A stretch of DNA of 64,000 bases from Acetobacteraceae bacterium (GTDB lineage: Bacteria > Pseudomonadota > Alphaproteobacteria > Acetobacterales > Acetobacteraceae): NCBI GenBank assembly GCA_004843345.1, contig CP039460.1, forward strand, positions 980,921 through 1,044,920, written 5' to 3'. Positions 46,221 to 55,530 of the stretch are shown piece by piece. The notes beneath the pieces are model-generated. The model was given only the letters and a program-made list of their open reading frames with translations. It did not search any database and was not told the origin of the DNA. The position numbers and the translations under genes are program-made. How positions within the stretch are numbered: the first letter of the stretch is position 1; the number at the start of each line of letters is the position of its first letter.

Positions 46221-47242
46221 CCCAGACAGATTATCTTCTTTTGCCCCGTTTGAGAGTGCAAAATGCCAATGCGATTTCAGGGCCTTTTACGCATGGATTT
46301 CCTTCCATAACCGCTTTTATGGGGTTGATGTGGGCGTTAGAGCGCAAATGCGCACAGGCAAAAATTGAAATTCAGTTTAAAGCTGTGGGCGTTATTGCCC
46401 ATAAGACGCAGGAGCTTATTGCGGGTGAGGGGTATGGGGCTAAGGCGTTTCAGCAGATGCGCCGTCCTGTTTCAAAAAAGGGTGAAAGTGCGCCGATGCA
46501 GGAAGAGGGGCGAATGCATCTTGAGTTTTCGCTTCTTTTTGGGGTGAAAATCATAGGCTATTTGTCAGAGACAGAGCGTTCAGAAATGGCGCATAAGATT
46601 TTAGAGATTTTGCAAACCATGCGCCTTGCTGGCGGAATTTTTCTGCCTTCTGCACTTTTTGGCGCAGCGCCGTCTTATAAGGTCATTCCACGTTTGATAC
46701 AGGCGGAGCGGTTTGAAAAAGATTGGTGGAAGGAAAAATACCGTTTGCTTCCAGGATTTGCACTGATTGAGCGGGCTGATTTGCTGGAGGAGCGTTTTCA
46801 GGCGCTGCTTAAAAAGCCAGAAACAGAAGAAAAATTACCTAAACCGACTTATTTAGAGGCTTTTCTTTCACTTTGTGCGGTTCGTTCTTGGGCGGTTACG
46901 CATGAGGATGGCAAGGTTGAATGGCAGAGCGATCGCCAGAAAGGTGCGGGCTGGATTGTGCCTATTTCTGTTGGTTATGGTGCGATTGGCCCTATTCATC
47001 CTGCGGGATCGGTGAGGGGCGCAAGGGATAGTAAAACAGCTTTTCGGGCTGTGGAATCTTTACAATCTATTGGGGAGTGGCGGTCGCCCCATCGTTTTGA
47101 AAAGATTTCTGCTTTCTTGTGGCGGGCTGAAAGTGATGCGGAAAAAGGGCTTTACCGTTGCCGTAATCTGGAAAGTGTCTTTCCCAACAGTGAAGAGGCG
47201 CTCTTTGTTAAGCAAAATGATTCTTTAAACTTTGATGATTAA
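46217..47242 (+). CDS. csy2: Cascade subunit Csy2 (Cas5f)
   Basis: 341 residues. The N-terminal LLLPRLRVQNANAISGPFTHGFPSITAFMGLMWALERK is the Csy2 signature, and GWIVPISVGYGAIGPIHPAGSVRGARD the later one. Caps the 5' end of the crRNA with Csy1. ATGA overlap with csy1. Confidence 0.94.
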   Translation: MTQTDYLLLPRLRVQNANAISGPFTHGFPSITAFMGLMWALERKCAQAKIEIQFKAVGVIAHKTQELIAGEGYGAKAFQQMRRPVSKKGESAPMQEEGRMHLEFSLLFGVKIIGYLSETERSEMAHKILEILQTMRLAGGIFLPSALFGAAPSYKVIPRLIQAERFEKDWWKEKYRLLPGFALIERADLLEERFQALLKKPETEEKLPKPTYLEAFLSLCAVRSWAVTHEDGKVEWQSDRQKGAGWIVPISVGYGAIGPIHPAGSVRGARDSKTAFRAVESLQSIGEWRSPHRFEKISAFLWRAESDAEKGLYRCRNLESVFPNSEEALFVKQNDSLNFDD

Positions 47243-47265
47243 AAATAGAATGGGGGTTTGTTAGA

Positions 47266-48339
47266 ATGGTACAAGATTTAAAAACAGCATCCGTTTTGGC
47301 GTTTGAGCGGAAATTTGATCTCTCTGATGCTATTTTTTTCTCTGGAAAATGGGAAAAAAGAGGCAAAAACTTTCAAGAAGATGAGGGATTTTCTCCTATT
47401 CAGTTAAGAGAAAAGGCCGTTCGGGGAACGATTTCCAACCGTTTATCCAAAAAGGAAAGTGACCCTGCAAAATTAGATGCAAAAATTGATAAAGCCAACC
47501 TTCAAAGGGTTGATGTGGCCACGCTTTTTCCAGAAGAGGACACGTTAAAGGCAGTTTTTAGTTTGCGGATTTTGCCAGGGGTTGGACAGCCTTCTGCCTG
47601 CAACAACCACGCCTATGAACAAAAATTATTGAAAACGGTTGAGACTTTCCTCGAAGGCGATGGCATTTCAGATTTAGCTTGGCGTTACGCATGGAATTTG
47701 GCCTCTGGCCGTTTTTTGTGGCGCAACCGTTTAGGGGCGCAGGAAGTTGAAATCCGTGTTGCCCAAATAAAACAGGGAAAGCCAGAAAAAACATGGGTTT
47801 TTCCAGCGTTGGATTACAGTTTGGCAGGTTTTGAAGAAACACCGCAATCCTCTCAAGATAAATTAAAAGATTTAGCAAAGCTTATTGAGGCTGTTTTAAA
47901 GGGCGGACAGTCAGAATTATTCGTGATTGAAGCTTTTGTTTGTGCAGGACTGGGGCAGGAAGTCTATCCGTCTCAAGAGTTAGTTTTAGACGATAGCGGG
48001 AGCGATCGTGGTAAAAAAAGTCGTGTCCTTTACGAAGTCGAGATGAAGGGGCAAAAAGTCGCAGGTATGCATAGCCAGAAATTAGGCAATGCCTTGCGGA
48101 CGATTGATTCGTGGTATCCAGATTCAGAAGAGAACGGCAACCGTCCTATCGCCGCTGAACCTTATGGTGCCGTGACGGTTCAGGGAAGGGCTTGGCGTCA
48201 GCCAAAGGCAAAGGCAGATTTTTATAGCTTGCTGGATCAATGGCTTTTGAAGGATAAGATACCTCCATTAGAAGATCAAAAATTTGTGATGTCCATTCTT
48301 ATTCGGGGTGGTGTTTTTGGTGATGCTGGAAAAGAATAA
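47266..48339 (+). CDS. csy3: Cascade backbone subunit Csy3 (Cas7f)
   Basis: 357 residues, starting KTASVLAFERKFDLSDAIFFSGKWE, with SACNNHAYEQKLLKTVETFLEGDGISDLAWRYAWNLASGRFLWRNR and PYGAVTVQGRAWRQP near the end, all typical of Csy3. Six copies normally form the backbone along the crRNA. Its gap to csy2 is 23 bp. Confidence 0.95.
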   Translation: MVQDLKTASVLAFERKFDLSDAIFFSGKWEKRGKNFQEDEGFSPIQLREKAVRGTISNRLSKKESDPAKLDAKIDKANLQRVDVATLFPEEDTLKAVFSLRILPGVGQPSACNNHAYEQKLLKTVETFLEGDGISDLAWRYAWNLASGRFLWRNRLGAQEVEIRVAQIKQGKPEKTWVFPALDYSLAGFEETPQSSQDKLKDLAKLIEAVLKGGQSELFVIEAFVCAGLGQEVYPSQELVLDDSGSDRGKKSRVLYEVEMKGQKVAGMHSQKLGNALRTIDSWYPDSEENGNRPIAAEPYGAVTVQGRAWRQPKAKADFYSLLDQWLLKDKIPPLEDQKFVMSILIRGGVFGDAGKE

Positions 48340-48356
48340 GAAAGGGAGGAAGCACC

Positions 48357-48962
48357 ATGACCCTTTCACATTATATTGATTTAAAGCCCGTGCCAGAGGA
48401 GGATTTGAAAATACCTCAGGCGATGGGCAGTCTTTTTGAGATGCTGCATAAGGCGTTGGCTTTTTCAGGAGAGAGAGGCATTGCAATTTCCCTGCCACAT
48501 CATTCGGAAGGAACAAAAAAGCATCCTTTTTCTTCTTTGGGAGATGTTTTGCGTCTGCATGGGGCAGAGCAGGCGCTTCAGACGCTTTTAAAGCGTTCAG
48601 AATTCCGCACCTTGGCGGATTATGTTTACTTTAATCAGATTCAGCCTGTTCCACGTGAAACAAAAAATTGTGTTATTCGCCGTGTGCAGGTGAAATCAGG
48701 AACGGAGCGTCTTCGGCGCAGAGCTATAAAACGGCATCATTTGACAGAGGAAGAGGCGAAAGAGCGCTATCCAGATGGGAAAGAGGCGCTTTCTTTCCTG
48801 CCTTATTTCTCCGTGAAAAGCTTAAGCACAGATCAAAAAAATTTTCGTTTATTTCTCTCTCACAAGATGGTTGAAGGCGAGCCTGTTGAGGGGATTTTTT
48901 CTGCCTATGGGCTGGGTATTAAAAATGAGGCAGGGCAGTTCCCGACTATTCCTTGGTTTTGA
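48357..48962 (+). CDS. cas6f: CRISPR RNA endonuclease Cas6f (Csy4)
   Basis: Cuts the repeat hairpin and stays bound to the crRNA 3' end. 201 residues. His31 in SLFEMLHKAL aligns with the catalytic His of Csy4, and the arginine-rich helix ERLRRRAIKRHHLTEEEAKERYP matches its RNA-binding helix. The C-terminal GLGIKNEAGQFPTIPWF matches the family end. GGGAGG before ATG. A parS-like 16-mer is embedded at 48647 (VPRET). Confidence 0.95.
   Translation: MTLSHYIDLKPVPEEDLKIPQAMGSLFEMLHKALAFSGERGIAISLPHHSEGTKKHPFSSLGDVLRLHGAEQALQTLLKRSEFRTLADYVYFNQIQPVPRETKNCVIRRVQVKSGTERLRRRAIKRHHLTEEEAKERYPDGKEALSFLPYFSVKSLSTDQKNFRLFLSHKMVEGEPVEGIFSAYGLGIKNEAGQFPTIPWF
48647..48662 (+). other. parS: parS site inside cas6f
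   Basis: TGTTCCACGTGAAACA, identical to the site in rsmG and one base from the consensus. It lies in frame as VPRET in cas6f, about 38 kb from parB. Confidence 0.75.
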
Positions 48963-48964
48963 AT

Positions 48965-49306
48965 TTATTTATGGGGCGCAAGGGCGATAATCCCCGCACC
49001 GATAAGGCAAAAGGCTAATCCGTATAAATCCCATTTGTCGGGGCGCACCTGCTCGACCAGCCAAAGCCATAAAAGGGCGCTAAGGATATAAATTCCCCCA
49101 TAAACGGCGAAAGTCCGTCCTGCGCTTTCAAGCGGGATTTTTGTTAAGCTCCAAGCGAAGAAAATCAGGCAGGGCAATGCAACGCCAAGCCAAAGAGGAC
49201 TTTTTCCTTCCCGAGCCCAAAGCCAGAAACAAAAACAGCCGCCAATTTCGCCAAGCGCAGCCAGCGTGTAAAGGAGAAAAATCTGTAAAAGGAGGGTTTT
49301 TGCCAT
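48965..49306 (-). CDS. YnfA/UPF0060 small membrane protein
   Basis: 113 residues with four spans and family hallmarks AALGEIGGCFCFWLW, AGRTFAVYGGIYILSALLWLWLVEQVRPDKWDLYGLAFCLIGAGII. Related to small multidrug-resistance exporters; substrate unknown. It converges on cas6f with 2 bp between. Confidence 0.92.
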   Translation of the reverse strand: MAKTLLLQIFLLYTLAALGEIGGCFCFWLWAREGKSPLWLGVALPCLIFFAWSLTKIPLESAGRTFAVYGGIYILSALLWLWLVEQVRPDKWDLYGLAFCLIGAGIIALAPHK

Positions 49307-49471
49307 TTTTAAAGTGTTTCCAGAGGTGAAAAAAGCGTTATGGATGCGTTATCACCTCTTATCTTCCGTTATTTTGTGATTTACTTATAAGGACTTACTT
49401 GCCTAAAATATTTATTCAAGTGGGTGGGGCAGAAGAAATAATTTTACTTTAAAGCAAAACGGAACAAAAGA

Positions 49472-50893
49472 ATGGATAAGCCAACACTATACCAAAAGGG
49501 CGATTGGGATCGTTTTTGGCCTGAAGAAACGGTTTTTGTCCAAAAAGGCCGATCTGCCTTTAACCGTGATGTTGGGCGTATTCTCCATTCCGCCACGTTT
49601 CGCCGTTTAGAGCGTAAAACGCAGGTCTTCCCCCTTGGGGAGTCTGATTTTGTTCGTACCCGTTTGACGCATTCCCTTGAGGTGGCGCAAATTGCAGAGG
49701 GGATTACCCTTTCGCTTAATGAGCAGTTAGAGGGGTTTAAACTTCCCAAAGAATTCCGGATTGATTTAGATGTGATCCGTGCCTGCGCTTTTATCCATGA
49801 TTTAGGCCATCCTCCTTTTGGACATAATGGGGAAACCGCTCTGAATGAAATGATGCAGGGCGCTGGCGGTTTTGAGGGAAATGCCCAAACTTTGAGAATT
49901 CTCTCCAAATTGGAGAAAAAGCGTGTTGGCGATGGGCAAGCTTTCGGCATGAATTTAACCGCCCGCATTTTAGCTGGCGCTTTGAAATATGATTCTCTTA
50001 TTCCGCTTTCCTTAGAGGCAGGGGAAGAGCCTTCACGCCTGCGGAAAGGCTATTACGCCTCAGAGGAAGCGCTTGTTGCCAAGCTCAAGGCAAAACTTCT
50101 TGGTAAAGATTATAAAAAGAAACTCGCTCAAACACCGTTTAAAACCCTCGAATGCCAGATTGTCGAATTGGCCGATGATATTGCTTACTCGACCTATGAT
50201 GTGGAGGATTTCTTTAAGCTGGGCTTGATGAGTCCGCTTTCGATGCTTTCGGAATCAGATGCGCTTTATGAAAAAGTGGCAGAGAAGGTGAATTTAGCTC
50301 TTTCCCGTCATAAACATACGCAACATGAAGAAAAGCTGAAAGGGCCAGATATCCGCCATATTATCCGCAATGTCTTTCGGGATACGGGATTTGGAAATTC
50401 TGTGGATACGCCTGATTTATTTGGCGATGGGCTGGCCGATGCAGCGAGAATGGGGAAGGAAATTGCGGTCGATGGCTATCAAAGGACGCATTTTTTTGGC
50501 CAGCTCGTAGGACAGGCCGTAAATGCTGTGGAAATTTACCCAAATTTAGATGTGCCTATTTTATCACAGATCCGTGTTCGTTTTGAAGCATTGCGGCAAA
50601 TTGAAATTTTTAAACATTTTGGATTTGAGGCCATTATTAACACACCACCGCTAAGAATGGCGGAATATCGGGGGGTACAGATTGTTACAGGACTTTTCAG
50701 GGCGCTTGAAAGTCAGCGGGGATTGCCTTTATTGCCGCCAGACATTCAGGAAAAGCTCGCAAAAGCGTCCGAAGAGGCTGGACGGAAACGTGTTATCTGT
50801 GATTTTATTGCCGGGATGACAGACCGTTATGCGATTGAATTTTATAGCCGTCTGTATTCACCCCATCCTGAAAGCATCTTCAAGCCGTTTTAA
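49472..50893 (+). CDS. dgt: Deoxyguanosinetriphosphate triphosphohydrolase (dGTPase)
   Basis: 473 residues of the HD superfamily: HSATFRRLERKTQVFPL, RTRLTHSLEVAQIAEGI and CAFIHDLGHPPFGHNGE (His-Asp near 109-110), with ELADDIAYSTYDVEDF near the middle. Hydrolyses dGTP (often all dNTPs) to nucleoside and triphosphate. Members are known to restrict phage by dNTP depletion, but the gene is also common as housekeeping; next to the CRISPR locus this is suggestive only. Confidence 0.95.
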   Translation: MDKPTLYQKGDWDRFWPEETVFVQKGRSAFNRDVGRILHSATFRRLERKTQVFPLGESDFVRTRLTHSLEVAQIAEGITLSLNEQLEGFKLPKEFRIDLDVIRACAFIHDLGHPPFGHNGETALNEMMQGAGGFEGNAQTLRILSKLEKKRVGDGQAFGMNLTARILAGALKYDSLIPLSLEAGEEPSRLRKGYYASEEALVAKLKAKLLGKDYKKKLAQTPFKTLECQIVELADDIAYSTYDVEDFFKLGLMSPLSMLSESDALYEKVAEKVNLALSRHKHTQHEEKLKGPDIRHIIRNVFRDTGFGNSVDTPDLFGDGLADAARMGKEIAVDGYQRTHFFGQLVGQAVNAVEIYPNLDVPILSQIRVRFEALRQIEIFKHFGFEAIINTPPLRMAEYRGVQIVTGLFRALESQRGLPLLPPDIQEKLAKASEEAGRKRVICDFIAGMTDRYAIEFYSRLYSPHPESIFKPF

Positions 50894-50926
50894 GAGGCAG
50901 TGGAGACGAGAGAAAGAAAATAAGAG

Positions 50927-52063
50927 ATGATCAAAGGGCTCTTTTCACAGGAGAATGAGGAAAGTCGCAGGGTATTGCTCTTTGCGCTCTGTTGGGCTTT
51001 GCTCCTCGAGGTTTTTTACGTTTGCCTCTCATCTTTTTTTAATACGCCGCACAAAATCGCTATTTGCCATCATGACTGCCTTCACTATCTCCGGATTGCA
51101 AATCATGCTTATGCGCTGCTGCCGGGGGAGAAAGTTGGCGCAGGCATGGGGACGAAAGCCCCCTATGCGTTCTTTCCGCTTTTTCCCTTGGTGGCAGGGT
51201 CTTTATCGCACCTGCTGCATGTTTCTTTTCTTACGGTTTCGCTGATTTTAAACAGTACGGCGCTGGCTTGCGCTGCCTTTACCGCAAGTTTTTTTGTGCC
51301 GCTTAACAATGAACAGGAAAAGCGGATTTTTATCGCTTTTTTTCTTTGTTTTCCGTTTCTTCTCTATGGCTATATGCCTTATACGGAAGCCTTGTATGCG
51401 CTTTGCCTGATGCTGTTTCTGGTCTGTCTGCAACGGGATTATTTGCTTTGGGCTGGCATGGCTGGAATCTTTTTGGGTGTGGCAAGGCCAACGGGCTGTT
51501 TGATTATTGCGCTTTCTTTTGGATTAAAATTTTGCTTGCTGATTTATGAAAAGCGAATGACAAAACGCCGATTGATAGAAATGGCAGGATCGGCCTGCCT
51601 TTCCGCTATCGGCTTTTTAACATGGCTGCTTTATCAAAAATTAACCTCTGGCTATTGGCTGGAGTTTCTTTATGCGCAAGAGGGCTGGGGACGGCATTAT
51701 ACAGGCATTCTTCAGAATCTCTGGATTTACTACGATAATCAATACAAGCCCGGCATGAAGGTTCTAACGGTGATTTCCGTGGTGATCCCAATAGCTGTCT
51801 TTTGCTATGCGTTGGCGCAAAGGGCATTTTTTGCGGCTTTGACAATTTTGGCTGTGTTTTGGATGGCGTTTTTTACAGGGCATATGTCTGTCGTGCGTTT
51901 TATGTATGCTAATCCCGTTCTTATTGCCGTGTTGGGATTATTGGTGACTAGACGTCATAAATGGATGCAGTTCTTCCTTATTGGGTTAATGCTGACAGCG
52001 CAGATTATTTTGATGCTGGTGTGGTTCAGATACGTTACCAATACACCTGGATTCCTTGTCTGA
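50927..52063 (+). CDS. Membrane GT-C glycosyltransferase, PIG-V-like
   Basis: 378 residues, about nine spans. The early acidic motif CHHDCLHYLRIANHAY and APYAFFPLFPLVAG resemble the DxxxY...AFFPLxP of mannosyltransferase PIG-V relatives; further motifs MPYTEALYALCLML and GVARPTGCLIIA are shared. Probably transfers a mannosyl group from a lipid-linked donor; the acceptor is unknown. It follows dgt by 33 bp and may be co-transcribed. Confidence 0.75.
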   Translation: MIKGLFSQENEESRRVLLFALCWALLLEVFYVCLSSFFNTPHKIAICHHDCLHYLRIANHAYALLPGEKVGAGMGTKAPYAFFPLFPLVAGSLSHLLHVSFLTVSLILNSTALACAAFTASFFVPLNNEQEKRIFIAFFLCFPFLLYGYMPYTEALYALCLMLFLVCLQRDYLLWAGMAGIFLGVARPTGCLIIALSFGLKFCLLIYEKRMTKRRLIEMAGSACLSAIGFLTWLLYQKLTSGYWLEFLYAQEGWGRHYTGILQNLWIYYDNQYKPGMKVLTVISVVIPIAVFCYALAQRAFFAALTILAVFWMAFFTGHMSVVRFMYANPVLIAVLGLLVTRRHKWMQFFLIGLMLTAQIILMLVWFRYVTNTPGFLV

Positions 52064-52101
52064 GGACTTACTCAATTACCTAAACTACTTTTAAATACTT
52101 T

Positions 52102-52115
52102 TGAGTACTTACTCA
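52102..52115. repeat. Inverted repeat before TonB receptor 2
   Basis: TGAGTA-CT-TACTCA lies in the 268-bp gap between the GT-C gene and the receptor. ACTTACTCA is also at 52066-52074. It could be a regulator site; no Fur-like palindrome is seen in this gap. Confidence 0.4.
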
Positions 52116-52331
52116 GTAATCGTTTTTATTTTGCTATATTTTGAAATTTTGTTTCTTTTTAGTAACAAAAATTCATTTTCGTACATAAAAAATACGAAAA
52201 ACCTCCAAAAAACGCCTTAGCGAATTGACCAAAAGTGTATTTGGCTTTTGAAATAGAGGTCTAGCTTTAGAAAAATAAAATAAAAATCTTAAAAGAGCCT
52301 AAAAAGTCAGAGAGAGGTGCGTGCGAACTTT

Positions 52332-54857
52332 ATGAAACATGAGAATCTGAGGTCGCTTTCATGGCGGAGGAGAGTCGTCTCACGCACAGCGCTCTTCGTA
52401 TGCAGTGGCATTACACTGACTCTTTGTGCGGTTGGATTGACAGGCATGGCACGGGCTGCCGATATGGACAGCACCAATGATGAAAGTGCCACGGACCGAA
52501 CCTCCGTTTCAGATGAACGGGGACGTACCAGCTCCAAGGCCGTCAGTGCAGAGGCAGAAGGACCAGCAACAAACGAACTGATCCATGTTAAAGGGGTCGC
52601 CACTACCCCGGCCGAATTGGTTTCAGGCTCAAGGGCGGATTATTTACAAAAAGACCTTGATTTAGGGCCTCTTGGAAAACAAAAAGCAGCAATGGCACCG
52701 TTTTCCACCATGACAACGACTCATGATGTGATTCAGGATCAGCAGCTTCGTACCATTGGGCAGACCTTACAATATATGCCCTCAGTCAATTTAGAAGATC
52801 GTGGAAATGGCGTTTTCCGTTTGATTAACCGTGGATATGAATCAGACGTTGAGCAGAATAGCCGTATTGATGGCTTAAATGCGATTATCACCACCCCTTA
52901 TGCGACAGAACAATTCGACTCGGTCACCGTTTTAAACGGTGCGGCCTCTTCCTTTTATGGGCCAGAATCCCCTGCTGGTATGATGTTAATGACGCAAAAG
53001 CGTCCAACGGATAAGCCCTTTTTTAACTTTAACTTTGCCTATGACTCGAATGGCGCACCGTTGGAAAGTTTGGATACCTCCTTGGGAAAAGGGCCGGTTA
53101 AAGTTCGTTTTAACTATATGAATCAGACAGGTCAGCTTTATACCAGCAACTCTAACGAATGGCGTGATCTTTATTCAGGCGCAATTGATGTTCAGGTCAC
53201 GAAACACACAAAATTGGAATTGAACGGCTCACAATATAATAATGCGGTGTACGGTTTACCAGGGCTTTTTGCTTATAATACGGGGGCGGCTTTTAAGAAC
53301 GGTAAGGTTGCGGCTCCAGGATCTCCAAATGCGGTTGGATATTTGCCAGATGCGCCGAATACGAATTTACCCGGCTATGGGAATAACGATACAGGAATGA
53401 ATGCCTCGACCTCAGTCGGGACGATGGTATTAAAGCATGAATTTACAAAAAATCTGCATTTATCAATCGGTGGCCTCTATGAAGATGCCGCTCGAAGTGC
53501 TTTATCCGCTCAAAATACGATTTTTAATCCAAATTCTAATTATGGGTGTGGCGGTGCAAGCACCTGTTATAATCAAACAATGGTTGCATCCACAGGGGCG
53601 AATGATTTTAGAACATGGAGTAACTATGCCCATTTAAATTGGGATATGACGGATCCAATTTTACATATTCGCCACCACTTGAATGTGGGCACAACGGGGT
53701 ATTCCTTGACCAATTTGAATCCTAAAGACGTCAAGGTTGGAATGGGCAATAATGATGGGGAAACGGAAGTCGGTGCATATGGTTATGCTGACCCAGCAAC
53801 GAATGGTCAGATTGCGCCAGGATCTAGCTGGTTTAATGGGAATGCAAAAGGGGCTGGAGAATTTAGATCTGGTTATACGGGCGTTCAGAATGTGATGTTC
53901 GGGGATAGTTTCGATATTGGGGATTATTTCACGGTTTTGGGGCAGATGTCTTGGGGGTGGATTACAACACAGAATTTCGGTAAGGATGGGAAGCTTTTGA
54001 AGAGTGGAGATTCCAATGGTTCTTTTGATCCTTCTGTGGCTTTGAGTTTTCACCCTACTAAAAGATTTTCAGCTTATTTTAACTGGGGACAAGATACAGC
54101 GCCAGGAACCTTCCTTGCGAGTGGTGTTGGTACGACTCAGCAAACTTTAACCTCTCCTGCTCGTTCTACCCAATATGAAGGGGGCATTAAATATATGTGG
54201 CGGGATCGTTTCTTGGTTTCTTTGGGCGGTTTTGGAATGCGTCGTCCTTATACAATCGGAAACTCTGCTGCTGCGAATGGTACAGGATTCTTAGGAGATC
54301 AAGAGGACATGGGGATGGAGTTTCAGGTCTCTGGTGCTTTATTGAAAGAGTTGTCAATGTATGGTGGTGTGACCTATGATAATGCCCGTTATCATTGTAC
54401 AGATGCCGCGCAGTGTGCGTTAGCATATGCAGGGGGATTAGATAAGCAGCCACTTAGTTTTATTCAAAATGCGAGGGTGCTTGGTGTTGCGCCATGGCAG
54501 GCAGATTTCCTGTTAGATTGGCATCCAAATTGGCTGCATGGGATTTCCTTTAACTCCAACATCCATTATCAGGGACAGCGTGCGGATAATCTTGGTGGAG
54601 ACTGTGCTGGTAGTGGTGGGTGTAAGCAAGGTCAGCATTTTGTGGATGATTATGTGACCTTAGATCTCGGAATGCGTTATGTGACGCATCTTGCGGATCA
54701 CATGGTGGTTTTCCGTGGAAATATTTATAACGTTACTGGCGAAAAATACTGGGCGAGTATTTTTGATAAAAATCAGACAGGCGCAACGAATGGTGGTTTT
54801 TCTGCGGCGGCAGGTATGCCCCAAACATGGCATGTCAGTGCCTCTGTTTATTTCTAA
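52332..54857 (+). CDS. TonB-dependent receptor (paralogue 2 of 3)
   Basis: About 841 residues from the ATG at 52332; a GTG at 52317 would add five residues. Signal peptide ends near ARAAD; plug domain TTTHDVIQDQQLRTIGQTLQ, then IDGLNAI, FYGPESPAGMMLMTQKRP; barrel ends AASVYF-like VSASVYF. Shares SLDTSLGKGPVKVRFNYMNQ with the other two. It is followed by a lipoprotein gene (19 bp). The preceding leader shares AGAGAGGTGCGTGC with paralogue 1. Confidence 0.94.
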   Translation: MKHENLRSLSWRRRVVSRTALFVCSGITLTLCAVGLTGMARAADMDSTNDESATDRTSVSDERGRTSSKAVSAEAEGPATNELIHVKGVATTPAELVSGSRADYLQKDLDLGPLGKQKAAMAPFSTMTTTHDVIQDQQLRTIGQTLQYMPSVNLEDRGNGVFRLINRGYESDVEQNSRIDGLNAIITTPYATEQFDSVTVLNGAASSFYGPESPAGMMLMTQKRPTDKPFFNFNFAYDSNGAPLESLDTSLGKGPVKVRFNYMNQTGQLYTSNSNEWRDLYSGAIDVQVTKHTKLELNGSQYNNAVYGLPGLFAYNTGAAFKNGKVAAPGSPNAVGYLPDAPNTNLPGYGNNDTGMNASTSVGTMVLKHEFTKNLHLSIGGLYEDAARSALSAQNTIFNPNSNYGCGGASTCYNQTMVASTGANDFRTWSNYAHLNWDMTDPILHIRHHLNVGTTGYSLTNLNPKDVKVGMGNNDGETEVGAYGYADPATNGQIAPGSSWFNGNAKGAGEFRSGYTGVQNVMFGDSFDIGDYFTVLGQMSWGWITTQNFGKDGKLLKSGDSNGSFDPSVALSFHPTKRFSAYFNWGQDTAPGTFLASGVGTTQQTLTSPARSTQYEGGIKYMWRDRFLVSLGGFGMRRPYTIGNSAAANGTGFLGDQEDMGMEFQVSGALLKELSMYGGVTYDNARYHCTDAAQCALAYAGGLDKQPLSFIQNARVLGVAPWQADFLLDWHPNWLHGISFNSNIHYQGQRADNLGGDCAGSGGCKQGQHFVDDYVTLDLGMRYVTHLADHMVVFRGNIYNVTGEKYWASIFDKNQTGATNGGFSAAAGMPQTWHVSASVYF

Positions 54858-54876
54858 TCTCAAGAAGGGTTTTAAG

Positions 54877-55341
54877 GTGAAATTTTTCTTAGGTAGAAAT
54901 TTTGGAAAATTGGTGCTTTCTTTTTCATCATTGGCCTCTGTTTTTTTGCTCCCTTCCTGCTCCACCTTTAACAAAGGGGAGCAGAAAGTTTTTATTTATT
55001 CCAATCCTGAGGACGCAACCTGCAAACTCTATCAGGGTGGGGTTTTGAAAGAGGAATTTCAAACCCCGCATTACGTTATTTTACAGCGGAGCAGCGATCA
55101 GGCCCTTAGCCTGAATTGCGCTAAACTTGGCTATCAGCTTTTCGCAAAATCCTTTGAATCCCATATTCGGGACGTGGATTTCAGCGACAGCGCCCTTACC
55201 AGCGCTGCCGCAGATGACGCCGAAAATCAAAGAACGTATAGTTATCCGAAAGAGATTTCGGTGGATCTCCAGCGCCTTAAAAAAGGTAAAGCTGAACAGC
55301 CCCTCCCGACGGTTTTTCAAAGACCAGAGGGCTATTATTAA
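54877..55341 (+). CDS. Small lipoprotein, unknown function
   Basis: 154 residues from the GTG at 54877 (Shine-Dalgarno AAGAAGGG, good spacing). Lipobox SVFLLPSC near residue 28. The mature domain (KVFIYSNPEDATCKLYQGG, then ALSLNCAKLGYQ) resembles a PEGA-like beta domain. It is the second gene of the receptor-2 operon and may help the receptor at the outer membrane; that is inference. Confidence 0.75.
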   Translation: MKFFLGRNFGKLVLSFSSLASVFLLPSCSTFNKGEQKVFIYSNPEDATCKLYQGGVLKEEFQTPHYVILQRSSDQALSLNCAKLGYQLFAKSFESHIRDVDFSDSALTSAAADDAENQRTYSYPKEISVDLQRLKKGKAEQPLPTVFQRPEGYY

Positions 55342-55500
55342 GGCTTAAAAAACTGAAAAAATAATCTTTTTAAAAAGGCGTTTTGTATCCTCAAAGCGCC
55401 TTTACTTTTATAAAAATGAGGCCATAAATTTTTATGGGGGGATGAAAGAGACACGGAGTCCCTCCACAAATCGGAGAGCCTCATGAGCCCATGAAACTTT

Positions 55501-55523
55501 TCCCTAAACACTGTTTTAAGGGA
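55501..55523 (+). promoter_or_regulatory. Hairpin covering a Shine-Dalgarno
   Basis: TCCCT AAAC ACT GTTT TA AGGGA: 9 pairs with a TA bulge. The 3' arm contains AAGGGAG, the ribosome-binding site of the ORF at 55531, so it could limit its translation. Confidence 0.45.
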
Positions 55524-55530
55524 GAAAAAA

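Noticed and set aside
49472-50893. dgt as a proven component of the CRISPR locus
   Set aside because: It has its own gap, a convergent ynfA lies between, and dgt is a common housekeeping gene.
52064-52331. Fur box before TonB receptor 2
   Set aside because: No palindrome with the AATGAT-type core found; only TGAGTA/TACTCA, which is a different motif.
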